From Phragmites australis (Eukaryota > Streptophyta > Magnoliopsida > Poales > Poaceae): DNA of 64,000 nucleotides. This document shows positions 20,198 to 33,700 of the stretch, in pieces. The stretch is taken from contig NC_084938.1 in the NCBI RefSeq assembly GCF_958298935.1, forward strand, positions 5,401,501-5,465,500, in the 5' to 3' direction. Numbering within the stretch: position 1 is the stretch's first letter; each line of letters opens with the position of its first letter. Made by a program: the position numbers and the translations under genes. The notes beneath the pieces were generated by a model. The model made no database searches. It was not told the DNA's origin and was given only the letters and a program-made list of their open reading frames with translations.

Positions 20198-23016
20198 CCT
20201 TTGCAAAGTTGATCTCGCAGATCATACAAATCAAGAATAATTTTTTGGATCATTGAGTGAAGTCCATTAGAATGGACAACGCTAGAGAATTTACTTCTAA
20301 AGCATTCATGATTATTGTATTCGTATGGGAATTAAAGTTGAACATTTTGTATTGTATGTCCACACTCAGAATTTACTGCTAAAGCACTGATAAAGAGAAT
20401 AAAGTTCATTGCTAGACCGTTGTTGCGGCACTGTAATTTGTCTGCTACATGTTGGGAATATGCAATCTTACATGCGACAGCCATCATTAATTATAGATCA
20501 TCCTCCTACAAAATTCATTCAACTATGCAACTAGTGCAAGGGGTAATTCCGAAGATTTCCTATTTACGCAAATTTGGATGTTTATGTGCCAATATCGCCG
20601 CCACAATGAACCGCTATGGAACCTTTGCGGAAAGTTGAAATATATGTCGATTATGAGATTGCATCTATAATCCGATATTTAGAACCAACAACTGGAAATT
20701 TGCGTACGGCCCGCTTCGCTGATTGTAATTTTGATGAAAATAATTTTCCGTCATTAGGGGGAGGAAATATACCCTTTGATGAAAAATATCGAGAAATTAT
20801 ATGGCAGGCTGAAGGAATTGCAGCACATGATCCTCACACTAGTGAAGGAAATGATTAAGCACAGAAAATCATCGATTTGCAGAAATTAGCAAATAATCTG
20901 CCTGATCATTTTTGTGATTTGGAAAGCGTGACTAAGTCGCATGTGCCCGCACGCAATGCACCGGAGAGGGTGGAAGTACCAAAAGAAGGTACCCCTCATC
21001 TTGTCCTAAGAGCTCTGAAAAATAATAAAAAGACAAGAAATTCGGTTTCTCAAGTCCCAAATAGTCGGAGATGTCTAGCGAAAGTGAGAAATGAGAGCTT
21101 ACCACAGCCGATCACAAGAGTGCCCCAAAGGAAAAAGAAGGGGAGCAAGTTGAGACCTGGTGATGGTATGAAATCTCATGAAGTAGGCATACTAGATTTG
21201 AATCTTCCCACGCGGGAAGAAATCAGTGAAAATACGCACGCTGAAATTGACGCTGGTAAACTGAAAAACCTTGCTCCAACAGAAAGAAATTATGAAGAGC
21301 AAGATGAAGAAGCACCTGAAAGTGCAGCCAATGATGAAATAGAAATAAACTATGTGAATTCAGGGAATCCTGGAATAAAGCAAGCACAATAGTCAACACA
21401 TACTTCGCAAACAAAATTGCCACAATTATAGATCATGACCCTGAACCTGCATCGCTCATTGAATGTTGAATGAGGTTAGATTGGGAAGACCGGTAGAAGG
21501 CAATAATAGTTGAACTGTTGTCCCTGAACAAAAGAGAGTTTTTTTTGGGCCAGTATGCCACACACCTCCCCACATCAAGCTAGTCAGATACAAGTGGGTT
21601 TTTGTTCGTAAGAGGGATGAAATGAATGAAATTGTGAGGTACAAAGCACGACTAGTGGCACAAGGTTTCACTTAACAACCAGTCGTTGATTATGAAGAAA
21701 CCTATTCCCTAGTAATGGGTGGCATTACCTTTAGATATTTAATCTCAATGGCAGTCAACCTGGAGTTAAAAATGGAATTGATGGATGTTATGACCGCATA
21801 TCTTTATGGGAGCCTAGATTCGGATATTTATATGAAGGTACTGAAGGAATACCATTGCTGAATCAGGATAGAGGAAATAGACACCTTTATAGTGTACAAT
21901 TGAAGAAGTCGCTATTTAGGTTGAAACAGTTAGGTAGAATGTGGTACAATCATTTGAGTGAATTTTTTTGGAAAACGAGGCTACACAAATAGCACATATT
22001 GTCCCTGTGTATTTATAAGAAGGTCCCAGAATAGATTTTGCATAATATCTGTATATGTAGATGATTTGAATATCATTGGTACAAAATAAGAAATAGAAGC
22101 AAGTTCATACTTGAAGTCTGAATTCAAAATGAAAGATTTGGATAAAACCAAATTTTTCTTGGGCCTGCAACTGGAGCATGTGGCAGATGAAATATTTGTA
22201 CATCAATTAAACTACACTCAGAAGGTGTTAGAGTGGTTTGGTTTTGAAAATTCATTTCCCGCTAAAACCCCCATGGTCGGAAGATCATTGCAACCAGATC
22301 AAGATCCCTATAGACCTAGAGAAGAGGGGGAGGAAGTATTAGGACCAAAATTCTCATACTTAAATGCAATAGGTGCGCTAATGTATCTGACTAATTGCAC
22401 TAGGCTTAACATAGCTTTTGTAGTAAACCTACTTGCATGATACAGTGCAAAGCCCACTAAAAAGCATTGGAAGGGCTTGAAGGATATTATGCGCTACTTG
22501 CAAGGTAGCAAAGATCTAGGACTGTTCTACAGAAAGAATCAGGACCTAAGTCTGGTTAGATACGCAGATGTTGGGTACCTGTCTGACCCGCATACAGCAA
22601 AATCACAGATTGACTATGTTTTCCTATGTTGTGGAACTGCAATTTCCTGAAAATCATCAAAGAAAAGTCTTATATCTACTTCGATGAACCACTCAGAAAT
22701 AATAGCTTTATATGAAGCCACACGGGAATACGTATAGCTTAGAAGAGTGATCAATCATATCCAGCAGTCATGTGATTTGAACACTAATACCACCCCTACC
22801 ATTATATATGAAGATAATGCTGCATGTGTCGCACATGTGCAATCGGAATATGTGAAAAGCAACTTAATGAAGCATATCAACCCCAAGTTCTTTTATGCTC
22901 ATGAATTTCATAAGATGAACGAAATAAATGTAATGCATACCAAGTCATGTGAAAATCTTTCAGATTTATTCACCAAGTCCCTACCTTTGAAAGATGTGTT
23001 CGTGACATTAGGATGA
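20193..23016 (+). pseudogene. Copia A integrase 3' part, RT and RNase H relic
   Basis: The frame resumes with AFAKLISQI. The integrase catalytic segment RMDNAREFTS (about 20270-20300) and the C-terminal ITGNL/ARFADCNFDENNFP-type region (about 20690-20755) follow. RT starts at KWVFVRKRDE (about 21593), has YVDD at about 22050, and continues through FKMKDLDKTKFFLGLQ (about 22125-22170). RNase H then runs to DLFTKSLPL (about 22965-22990). There are many stops (for example TAA at 21674, TGA at 22438 and 22648) and at least one frameshift in the middle of RT. It is a dead polyprotein. Confidence 0.78.
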
Positions 23017-23038
23017 TGAGGCTTAGAGAGTTGCACAT

Positions 23039-23328
23039 TTCAGGGGGAGAATTTTTACATAATACCGATATGAAGAATTAAATCTTAGTCAAAAAGATGA
23101 AGTGCCTAAAGTTAATCATTAAGATTATATGAAGTATTTTTTGGGTAAATTGTACTCTTTTTCCCTTAGAATATTTTTTTTTTGAAGTTTCTCATATTAA
23201 GGTTTTTAATGAGGCAATCCGTGTGACCATGTCGCAAGGTATGTACTCTTTTTTCCAATTTTTTCCACTGGTTTTTTGGGAAATTTTAGTAAGACATATG
23301 CCTTTTGCGAGAAGTGCACAAGGGGAAA
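23039..23328 (+). other. Copia A 3' untranslated region with two polypurine tracts
   Basis: A first purine tract (AGGGGGAGA, about 23041-23050) follows pol by some 25 bp. A second (AAGGGGAAA, 23320-23328) directly touches the LTR start TGTTAGG. The second is the likely plus-strand primer; the first is typical of the post-pol region in this type of element. Confidence 0.5.
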
Positions 23329-23592
23329 TGTTAGGAAACCTGGAAATTTATGATAGAATTTGGGCCCGTCTCGATCTCTAAAGATTTGACCTTCCAGGAA
23401 TATAACTCTATCTCTTGAAGATTGATTCTATCTCTTAGGGGTTTTTGACACTATATATACAAGGCAGTACCCCTCATTGTAAACACAGATGAATAAAAAA
23501 TAGATAAGCTTTGTCCTACATTGTGTCTCTCTTTTATAATCGTTCTCTCGTAGAATTACTGGACTACACTCAGTAGCAGCAATTTCTCAACA
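23329..23592 (+). repeat. Copia A 3' LTR (264 bp)
   Basis: Begins TGTTAGGAAA after a polypurine tract and ends TCTCAACA, giving TGTT/AACA ends. Inside are a TATA element (CTATATATAC, 23451-23460) and a poly(A)-type signal (AATAAAAA, about 23491). No matching 5' LTR is present in the window. Confidence 0.6.
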
Positions 23593-24017
23593 AGAACAAC
23601 ACAAGAGTCAGGGCCCACTGGCCTGAATCTACGTTGAGGGGCTCCAATGTGGACTAGGGTGGACGTCAATCCACCGATACTGCAAGAAAAAGTCATCATA
23701 TCGAGTGTTTGCATTCTCTCTACCATTTACATTCCGCATTTATTTCATGCACTTACTATTCCGTATTTACCTTTCCTAGAATTGTCATGTGTAATTAGTA
23801 GGATTGGTTCCTAGGGTGTAAAACTTTATTTTGGTAGAGTAGAAACACTAGATAAACTTAAAGCACATTTAGATAGAAATTAAAATAGATTTATCTTGTG
23901 GTTTTAAACCTTAATTTTAAGTGATTCTAATTCACTACCTCTTAGGGCATCAGGCATCACGGATCCTTATAAGTGGTGTCAGAGCTAAGGCTCACATTTG
24001 AATGCTTAGGATTCAAT
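23593..24017 (+). mobile_element. Copia D: 3' part of an LTR plus primer-binding site
   Basis: An AT-rich stretch ends in the CACTACCTCTTAGGGCATCA style common at the end of grass Copia LTRs. About 12 bp later comes TGGTGTCAGAGC (23974-23985), a one-mismatch version of the initiator tRNA-Met primer site. The LTR start is lost, probably because Copia A lies against it. Confidence 0.5.
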
Positions 24018-24855
24018 GCCTAGTGAGAAAGTGAAGTCTGAGGACACGATGGATATTGGTAGGGCTCCACACTTTGACGGCATAAGCTCTCCTTGTTGGA
24101 AAGTTCTTATGTCTTGCTATCTAGAGGCTAAATTTTAAATGTTTGGAGAGTTACCAATGTCGGCATGAAACCCTTGAGTAGGCCTAACAATCATAAAAAA
24201 ACCCGATAAAGATGACTTGCAATTCAATGCTATAGCTAGAAGTATTTTATTTTCATCTCTTAGCGTCGATGTTTTAATCATGTCTATAGTCTCACAAATG
24301 TACATGATATTGGGACCACGCTCATGGAAATTCATGATGGTACAAAAGATGAGCATGAAGAAAAATATCATTTTGTCAAATCTAAATTGAACAATTTCTT
24401 CATGCTTTCCCATGAAAATGCAAATGACATATACTCACGCATAAATTTTATTATCAATGAGCGCAATATTCTAGGTTTGACACAAGTGGAGGATGAAGAT
24501 GTGGTGGGGATAATGCTTCAAGCTCTTCTTCGTCCAAAATACAACAAGATCATCATCCTTCTTCACAACTATGAAGTTTTGAGCAAGATGACACTCACAC
24601 AAGTGCTTGGAAATCTCACTGTAAATGAGCTCTATATGAAGATGGGTGATGAAGCTTCCTCTTCATCCGACAAGATGAGCCTTGATATTACAAGCATACA
24701 AGAAAATATCAAGATAATGAGGAAGAAAGGAGTCAAACTCAAGTAAAAAAGATGATGATGAAGATGACGAAGAAGATGAAGTTGATCAAGATGACTCAAG
24801 TGAAGAAGTTGATCCAAAAGTCATCGAGATCATACCAATGCGAGGATCTCAATGA
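24018..24855 (+). pseudogene. Copia D gag relic (DUF4219/UBN2)
   Basis: The translation from 24018 gives a DUF4219-like start (RAPHFDGISSPCWKV). After one stop (TAA, 24136) and frame damage comes the UBN2 core in the open frame 24324-24746: EIHDGTKDEHEEKYHFVKS, then VLGNLTVNELYMKMG. A Ser-rich and acidic tail follows out of frame up to about 24850. The zinc knuckle and all of pol are missing, because the sequence stops at the CACTA end at 24860. It is a truncated, dead gag. Confidence 0.7.
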
Positions 24856-24859
24856 TGAC

Positions 24860-26401
24860 CACTACTATAAAAATGCTTGTTACAAACGATTTAAAACCAT
24901 ATTATAGACGGGTTTTTAAGCCGCCTGTAAAAAAGTGTATGTGGTATCAAGATACCACATACTGGTAAAATCCGTCTATAACTAGACATGTCACATTCGG
25001 GTTTCAATGTAGCCCGTATGTGATTTCCTTCCAACCACATATGGGTTTTTTCCATCCGTCTGTGAGGTTGTAGTGAAGCCAAAAAAAACTAGCACACTAG
25101 TGTAAAAGGGCAAAAAAAACTCAGCTCGCCCGGCTCCTCCTCACTGCTCCAATCAAGATATTAGATAGCATGTGATCAAGGTATTTTCTTCCATTACGTA
25201 GACTTAACACCGAAACCTGGTGATGCTAATGTTACTCGTACAAGAGCTTACAACACTCAACATCATGATCACACAACCGGCAGGTACTCAAGCTAATACA
25301 GCCCAAACATCTTACACAATAGGGGTCGATTGTGCTTCGACTTAAGCTAAGTTCAAGATGGAAATTGCATGCAAATGGAAGGAAAAAAAACATGCAAATT
25401 ACTCTAACTAGGCAATCAAGCCGGGTTAAACTATCTCCCATTCTATCCGTTCCTAACTTGAATTGGTAGAGTGCAAGATAGAGTCCGGCCGGCATGCAGC
25501 AAGAAGCCATCACGAGTGGCGCTCAGGTGGCCGACTGCACTTTGAATGCCCACAGATGGTGGGGACCCATCCCGCGGCGGCTGGAACAGCACAGGTAGGA
25601 ACTCGGCCGTCTCACAGTCGAAGCACGACTCGCCCCTGCAAATCCAGATGACGGGCAACATACGCATGAGTCCGAAGGGCCATAGCAGTGCTAGCAAAGA
25701 TGAAGGCATAGGACGTCGATGTACTTGGATGGCCTCATGGTCCATGCAGCTGGGCACCTTGGATCTGCCGCGCCCATCATAGCACGCGCCTCACGCCTCG
25801 TCGCGCCAATGGATCCGCCTCGCCCCCACCTCGAGCTATTGTCCTGCGTCAGATATGAGAGCATAAGAAAAGAGGAATGGCTGGGAGAGAGAGGATGGGG
25901 AGGTCGGGACTTGTGCCCATCAGTGGAGTGCCCCCCCCCCCCCCGCTGTGCCCGGACTTGTGGCGACCGGGAGGAGAGTGGCAGGGAGGGAGAGGAAGGG
26001 GAGGGGTGGGCTATATATATATGGGGTGTTAGGGTTTACTTATTTGGGCTACCTCTGGACCGAGGAATAGGCCCAACTATACTGCAAACGGGTTTCTATT
26101 AAAACCTTGTGTGATGCCCTTGCATATCACAGACATATTTCCGTTAAAAATCGTCTGTGACATAACACAGATGCAGTTTTATCAAAAATTGTCTGTGAGT
26201 CCATACATATCACAGATACATTTTATAAAAAACAGTCTATGACATCACATATGCGTTTTTTATAAAAAAACATCTGTGGTATGTGGCATACCAAGACGAC
26301 AGTCCTCTAACGTAGACACTTCTTTTTAAGAACCGTCTGTGACTTCACTCTTAGCGACGATTCGTGAAAAACCGTATGTGATAGCCTTTTCTGTAGTAGT
26401 G
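24860..26401. mobile_element. Non-autonomous CACTA-type DNA transposon
   Basis: The left end is CACTACTATAAAA (24860) and the right end is TTTTCTGTAGTAGTG (26401), giving 13-14 bp terminal inverted repeats of the CACTACTA(T/C)A(A/G)AAA type. Subterminal copies of (A)CCGTCTGTGA-like and CACAGAC-like motifs cluster at 24890-25080 and 26105-26385. The flanking trimers are GAC and GAT, so the 3-bp duplication is imperfect. The 1.5 kb interior includes a GC-rich segment (25440-26030) without a transposase; open frames there have no domain. Confidence 0.65.
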
Positions 26402-27710
26402 GATGTCCTCCAGGAGGGCCAAGGCGCATTCCTCCACCGACGCCACAGCCGCAACATCCGTTTCTAACATCCCACCACTGGACCCCAATCTTTCCCCAGC
26501 TGTCAGGCCAAGTCATAAAGCAACAATAGTAGTAGGAGGAGGTGGCGCGTTTGACAGGTGTCTGCAGCTCGGCAGCGAAGATGAGGTTTGGAGGGGGATG
26601 GGGTTTGCGGAGCGGGAAGGAGAAGAGAGGGTTATGGAACACGGCAAAAGGTAATGGAGTAATGATATGAGTACCATACTGGTGCCTCTATATGGCTGCT
26701 AATGGAGTGTGATATTAGGGTGGACAAGGGTCCTCGTTGGATCATGGAGCAGAATGGCGAGCACAAAGTGAACTATTCTTTCGCCTTTTACTAAATAATT
26801 ACCATCATCAAGCAACGTACCTGTATTTTTGAAGGGATCTCTCGTGAGAAGGTCCCATCAATTCTTAATTTTAATATTTTATTAGTGGTTCTTATTTTTT
26901 TACCTATACTAATTTGTAACATTAGAGTTATGGCCCTAAAACTTTTGGATTGGCAATCTCAGGCGTCATCGCTGCACGCCATGCACATTGCCCCAACTGC
27001 CGCCCGCCACCATCTCCTGCGGCCCGCAACGCCGTGCCACCTGGTGCCGCCCAACACTGAGGGCTAGCCTCCCTCCCGGTTCTATAGTTGGACAGAAGAA
27101 ATTTCTTCCCCACGACCCCAAACCCTAACTGGATATGTGCCACTGTCGTCGCCATAGTTTCCAAGAGTGGTCCGATGTCGATTGGAGCGTGCTCGATGGG
27201 GCTCTCGCGTTAAGCAAAATTGAGAGACCTCTCCATTTAGTTTTTCCATTAGTTAAAACCATTTATTAGTGACAACTCGAAAACAGTATTGGTCTCAACA
27301 TGAAAATTGGCAACATCAGAACGATATAAATGAATAAATTCATCAGACCAGGGCTTCAGGTATGTGAAAAGTACCTGAATATTGGTTTTAGTGGAACAGA
27401 AGGTAGCTCAACTCAATATATCAATAAGATGTTGCTAAATATGTACATAAACATGCAATTGCGTTCCATCAATCAACCAAAACTAACATAGCACACATCT
27501 CGCCATCGTATGAAAAGAACACTGCATTATCAACCTGAGAACATTCTCAGCGTATAACGCTTTATCAATCAAATACTAGCATACACCTCGCCAAAAGGGA
27601 AAAAGGAAAGAAAGAAATCTAGCATATCATTTTGTCTGCCACATTTCACATGAACATCCAATTATGCACGATGATTCGCAGTTCATATTAAAACTAGTAG
27701 CAGCCTGCAA
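26402..27710. other. Intergenic and 3' flank of the receptor-kinase gene
   Basis: GC-rich start (26402-26640) followed by AT-rich sequence. No domain or transposon end is recognised. About 27.3-27.71 kb probably includes the 3' untranslated region of the minus-strand kinase gene. Confidence 0.4.
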
Positions 27711-30700
27711 TCACCTTCCCCCGTCGCTAACTCCAGTGATCGCCGGTGGTGGAGTTAGAGGCACAATGGTCTCCCTCTGCGCGCTGAACTCACCGGTTGT
27801 ATCTCCAGAGTAGTCAGTGGTAACGTAGCTGGTATCGCCGCCCCTGAGCTGCCACTCAGTGATGTAGCTTGGCTTCGTCACCACCTCAGTCACTTCAATG
27901 TCTCCAGTGAGCATCGCCACGACCCTAGACATCGGTGGCCGCTGGTGAGGTGAGCCCTGCGTGCAGAGGAGTGCGACGTGGATGACTCTTAAGGCCTCCT
28001 CATTGTCGAATTCTTCAAGCCTTGGGTCCAAGATGCCAAGTGCATGGTCCCTTTCATACAGCTCCCAGACCTGTACAACATAGGAGCAGAATGTTTCAGT
28101 GATCAGTAGCTTGACAGGAATGAACTGATGTATTTTTTTGGACTTAAGGGTATTTGATCAGCTTACCCACTCAAAGAGATAGATCTTGTCTTCCTCCAGG
28201 GTATTTTCGGTGTTTGACCGGCCGGCGACAGTCTCCAGTGCGACCACCCCAAATGCAAAAACATCGGCCTTTTCAGTCAGATGGCCTCTCATTGCATATT
28301 CAGGAGCCAGATAGCCACTTGACAAAGGTTCATGCAGATGCAATCAGATTAGGATTCAAAGCTATACTCATAAGACGCGCAATGGTGAAATGCACTTACA
28401 ATGTGCCAGCTATTTTGGTGCTGACATGAGTCTTCTTCTCATCATAGAGCTTGGCGAGCCCGAAATCAGAGATCTTGGGGGTGAGGTCGGTGTCGAGTAG
28501 GACATTGCTGGCTTTGATGTCCCTGTGCACGATGCGCACACTGGACTCTTCATGAAGATAAGTTAGGCCTCTTGCGATGCCTAAAATGATCTCGAAGCGC
28601 GTTGGCCAGTCCAGGTTCAAGCTACTGTCCCCTGTACATTCAGAGACAAAGCCTTGAGAATTGAGATAAGTTGATAGGTGCGGGTAATAAGCAGAAGTGA
28701 GCTCACTGAAGAGTGCTCGATCGAGGCTTCGGTTCTCAAGGTACTCATAGACCAGTAGGTGGGTGTTACTGTCAATGCAGCAACCATACAGCTTCACAAG
28801 ATTCCGGTGTTGCACGGCAGAAATTGTTGCCACTTCTGTCACAAACTGCCTTTTCCCTTGATGAGATGTTTGAGAAAGTTGCTTCACAGCTATTACCCTT
28901 CCATCAGGTAGCTTACCCTACAAAAATAAAATTCTTAAAGTAAAAAAAAATGTATATGTAGTATGGATGTCTAGGTTGCTAGAAAGTTGTGTTTTGTATC
29001 AAGTTTGAAAAAAAATTAGTTACGCTTTCCTAGGAGTAAATTGTGGGAAACTACCTCACCTTATAAACTGTCCCATATCCGCCTTCTCCAAGAATGTTTT
29101 GAGGACTGAAATTGTCTGTAGCTAACTTCAGTTCAGCGTTACGGAAGACATTTGGTCTTCCGACCATGTTGTAAAGCTCTGTTTTTTTTCACATGAGAGA
29201 GAATCAGTATCATTCAATTTTAAGATTTGATGTATGAATTATTACTATACAAATACCTTCTTGCTGCAGTGCAACTCTTCTTCTCTTCTGTACCAACATA
29301 AAGATTCCAGCTAGGGCTGCTAGTCCTAATACTGAAGCACCAATCACAATTCCTGCAATTGCACCTGCTTTACTTTTCTTTTTGGGAACACCGTTTCGCA
29401 CAGTAGGAGTAAAATCTGAAAAGGGAGGTTTCATATATTACAAGTGAGTAAAATCCTTGATGCTATTTTTAGGAACATTTGAAGCTTATCTATTCATAGA
29501 TTGAGGCCGTACTTGGTGTCACGCTAAATGCAGAAATCATCGGTCCGTAGTATCCTTGAGTAGGAATGCAACAGGTTCCCTTGCCAGCCCAGAAGAGATG
29601 GATCTCAAGGAAGTTTTTGGACACAGTTGCATTGTATCTGTTATACACTGCAGTATAAGATTTTCCACCAGCCGTCTTCCTCACGTCGAAGTTCTTTTCT
29701 TTCAGATCACCCTATACAGATGCCAAGCAGACAAAGAAATCTTCCGGTTAAAAAACAGCAAAATTTCTGAGCAAATTACTGTAAAACGCACCTGATATGT
29801 ACCTGGACATATATGTCGAAAACTCTCCTTCCCGTGCTTTGCCAAGTCTGCGTGTCTGGATAAGCAAACTCTGCAAACTGAAGCTCCACAGTGTAATTTC
29901 CATTCTCAAGTCCAATGCCATAGTACCTCAGAGATGATGGTGACATTCTTGCAGTCTGAAACAATTCTGAATCCAGTGCATTCTGAAACTGGTTGGAGCT
30001 GTAAATTATGTAACTTCCATTTGGCGCCTCGTTGAATTTTCCTACATTGCTAACACCCCATCTTGTTCGACCGGTAACATAATATGATGCAGCTCCAATA
30101 TTGGTAGGATCAATATCGTAAAAAGTATTGTCTGAGCCCCTCATAGATCTATTACTGCCACAGTCTACCGCAACAGAAAAATCTGCAGTTAAGAAGTACA
30201 GAACTGTAAGCTTACTGAAACTGCTGAGATTATGTCAACTGCTATAGATGGTAAGGAGTGAAAAATATACATTCTGGAGAACCACGGAAACAAGGAATAT
30301 CTTGCTGGAGACAGTTTAGGCCTGAAGGTAAAATGCTGTGCACATAATTGATTGAAAATTAGAAGTTACGAGAATGTCTATTAAAAATAAACTCTTGGAA
30401 GGTGTGACTAAATTTTATAAGTACCTGTTGTTGTTGCGACCAAGAACGAAATTGTTTGCCACCAAATTCCTTGTACAAAACAAAATATTTAATTTGTCAA
30501 TGAACAATCTTGAGCATATAATACTTTTTCCTTGGCACAACAAATTTCAGGACTTTCAACTTACAATTGCAAATTGTTCTGGGTAGCCCAAGAAGGAAAG
30601 CTACCCGAGAGCTGGTTGTACGAAAAATCTCTGCAAATAATCTAAATATTACTACAGATGAAATGGATACATCATTTTAACACTTAAAAACAACTTGTGT

Positions 30701-33700
30701 GATATTGCACTGTCGAATTGCCTGACATACAAATTGTTTAGTGAAGGGCTTTTTTCATCAGGCAGGCTTCCTAAAAGGCTATTATTCCCGAGAAACCTGA
30801 ATTTGGTAAAGTTCACAATGATAAAACAGACAAGCATCAGCTTAACAGATCTTTGTATCATGGAAATAATCTCCACAAAGAATTCCTTACAAGAACCCAA
30901 GCGTTTCCAGATTCAGGATGGATTGAGGAATTTGGCCTGTGATATTGTTAAAACTCAAGTCCCTGTGCCATAAGACATAAATATTAATTGAACAGAATCA
31001 CAATGAACTTTTTAAAATAAAATGAAATACTTACAGTAAGGTTAATCCTGCAAGATTAGAAAAGTTTACTGTTGCAAGATTATCAGATATCCTGCAGTTC
31101 CTCAATATTCTGTTGAAAGATATTCGATCTCAGTAGTCAGTACCTTAACACTTTGCCAAGATATAAAACTCTATGTTCGATATAAAAAAGCATGTGACGT
31201 ACAGGACGTTCAATAATGTCAGGTTACTGATAAAGCCCAATGAAGAGCTTCCATTTACAAGATCACCAATCCGTCTGCACATGAGAATATGTAACATATC
31301 AGTTGCCATGACAAGCTTGACTTTCTCAGCCATCAAGGAAACAGTGGCACCAAAGAACAAAGTACTTACAAGATTGTCAAGTTGGTTAGATTGGACAGAC
31401 TTGCTGGGATTGGGCCTTGAAAAGAATTTCCTTGGAACCTCCTACAAGTTCATAATTTTAACCCCTATTAAGCAGGGTGATGCAAAGTCCATTTGTCATT
31501 TGAACATGACAAAATGTAAGCTCTACATTAAGGATGTTGTGTCAAGCAGTTTCATTTGACCACATGGAAACATGCTGCATTTCTGTTAGGAGTGACAGGT
31601 GAAAAGTGTTCTTGTGCTAACACATATGGAAAAAACTATGTAGAAAACATAGATTACACAATTTCCTGGTTAGGAAAACTTTCTACAAAAGAATATATTG
31701 TGAAGCAATTGATAATTAATCTTACAGATCTTGCAACTTAGTCAAGCTCCCGATAAAATCAGGTATTTTGCCTGTGAAATCGTTGTCGGATGCCCACCTG
31801 AAAGCACAAGAAAATCTATTAAATTATGTGTGTGATATTACATCGGACATAACAATTGTAGCTGTGGTAATGAGCATACAGGATCTTCAAGTTCTTAAGC
31901 TTTGAGAACGTCGAAGGGAATGGACCGCTGAAGCCAGAGCTATCAAAGTACCTGCAATTGAAACATTGCAATAATCATCAAGTTGAACTATGCAAAGATT
32001 GTTGCCAAAATTGAAGTTCTTTCAGAAGTGACGTTTGTCAGTTCAAAAGATGCATTTTACAGTTGCTCCAGTTTGGCCAAGTTGCCCAGTTCAGAAGGAA
32101 GTGCGCCGGTAAAATTGTTCAAGCTAATGCCCCTGAAAGCAAAAGTAAATAGTTCAGAATGAGATCACACATATGCATGTGCTGCTATTAGCAGAAAAGA
32201 GACAAGATTTTTGTCTTAATGAGCCATCTGATCTACAAGAGTTACTTTTCGGAACTTATGTGAACATATGAAACACCATATGAATAGAGAAATAACACTG
32301 ACATTCTTAATATTGATTATGCATTTATTTTTGCCGTATTACTAAACTGTAGTCAATGATTGAGCAGCCATGCAAGATGAGCGAGTTGTATGTGAACTTA
32401 GTTGCTGAAATAATAAACAAGAAGATATATCTTACAATGAGATGAGATTTGTAAGATTCCCAAGCTCCTTTGGAAGTGGTCCTGAGAGCGGATTGATTGC
32501 CACAGACCTTGTAATATTTTTTAGAAAAGATAGTTAAGACAAAACACCGACCGGTGAATGTACACAAATCTAATACTTGGAATTTATCTCTTACAAGTAC
32601 TGCATGGCAGTAAATTTTCCAATAAATGATGGCAGGGGACCTGTCAAATAATTTTGCATGAGGTTCCTGAAACGGCATCAAAACCATCAAGCCAATTAGC
32701 CAAACACAAAGGTTTTGTAGATCTGATGACCGCTATTAGTCTATTACTGATTTCAGCCAGGTAAATCGAGCATTCAAAACATGGAGCTGAATTTATATTA
32801 CTGCAGGATATTGATCTGCTGCTTAACAGTTGTTGACAATGATTTATTTATACTACATTCATATCCGAAGCAGAATAGATGAAAGTCAGATGCCATACAA
32901 GTTATTCAGATAGGTGAGATTCTGCAACTCCGCAGGTATCTGACCGACAACGTTCAAGGCATACACTTTCCTGCACGCAGGAACACATGTCAGAAAAATT
33001 CCTCTGTACAGTTGCACATGCTCTGCTGAACTAAACAGGTAAGCTTGACCGCTTCTAGAGTCAAATCAACATAATTTTAATCTTCTTCTCAAGAACAAAG
33101 AAACAAAATCAGCACTTGATCTCGAACAGCGCCGCTCACGCACCGCAAGCCCCTGTCAGGCATTGCGCCGAGCACCTGGTGTGCACCAGAGCTGCAACCG
33201 TTGGTGGTTTGGGTTGCAGGGAGAGATGGCGAGCAGAGCAGGAAGGAACAGGAACGTACAGCTTGGTGATGTGGCAGACGGTGGAGACGTTGAAGGAGCA
33301 GTCGCACTTGATGGCCGGATTGATGCTGGGGTTGTTGTCGACGTCGGTGGTGTCGACGGCGACGCCGCTGCATGGCTCGCCGCTGATGTTCCACGCCGAC
33401 GACGCGCGCCGGCCCCATCGCCCCAGGATCGTGTTCAGCGCCGCCACTGCACGTACACACAACACACAGCTGAGCATGCATGAATAAAGCAAAAAAAAAG
33501 CGCAAACAAAAAAAAAACAGATTTTTTTACATGTCTACGCCAAGAATCGAAGTCACCGAATCAAACTCTCTGCTCCAACCCAAGTTTAAAAGCTATTTAT
33601 CACCTTGCCGTTTGAAATGCTAGGAATTTCACTAATTTTTATAGGATATATGAATGAAGCTGTTTCATGTGAAATCCAACGTACGTAAGACGCGAGGTCT

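Larger units (their letters stand above)
3489..23592 (+). mobile_element. Decayed Copia retrotransposon A (outermost of the nest)
   Basis: Gag, protease and the first part of integrase run from 3489 to 5355. The frame family resumes at 20193 and runs through integrase, RT and RNase H to 23016. A 264-bp LTR follows at 23329-23592. The two halves are separated by a later gypsy LTR, itself split by a Sirevirus. The 5' LTR and the N-terminal part of gag are missing upstream of 3489. Many in-frame stops and frameshifts show an old, dead copy. The integrase C-terminal and polyprotein motifs resemble the common grass Copia type whose integrase carries an 'AFAKL' stretch. Confidence 0.8.

Noticed and set aside
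25443..26102. Several open frames in the CACTA interior
   Set aside because: No transposase or other domain; mutually overlapping on both strands.
33089..33505. Plus-strand and alternative minus-strand frames at 33.1-33.5 kb
   Set aside because: They are shadows of exon 2 of the receptor kinase, which alone keeps the family sequence and splice sites.
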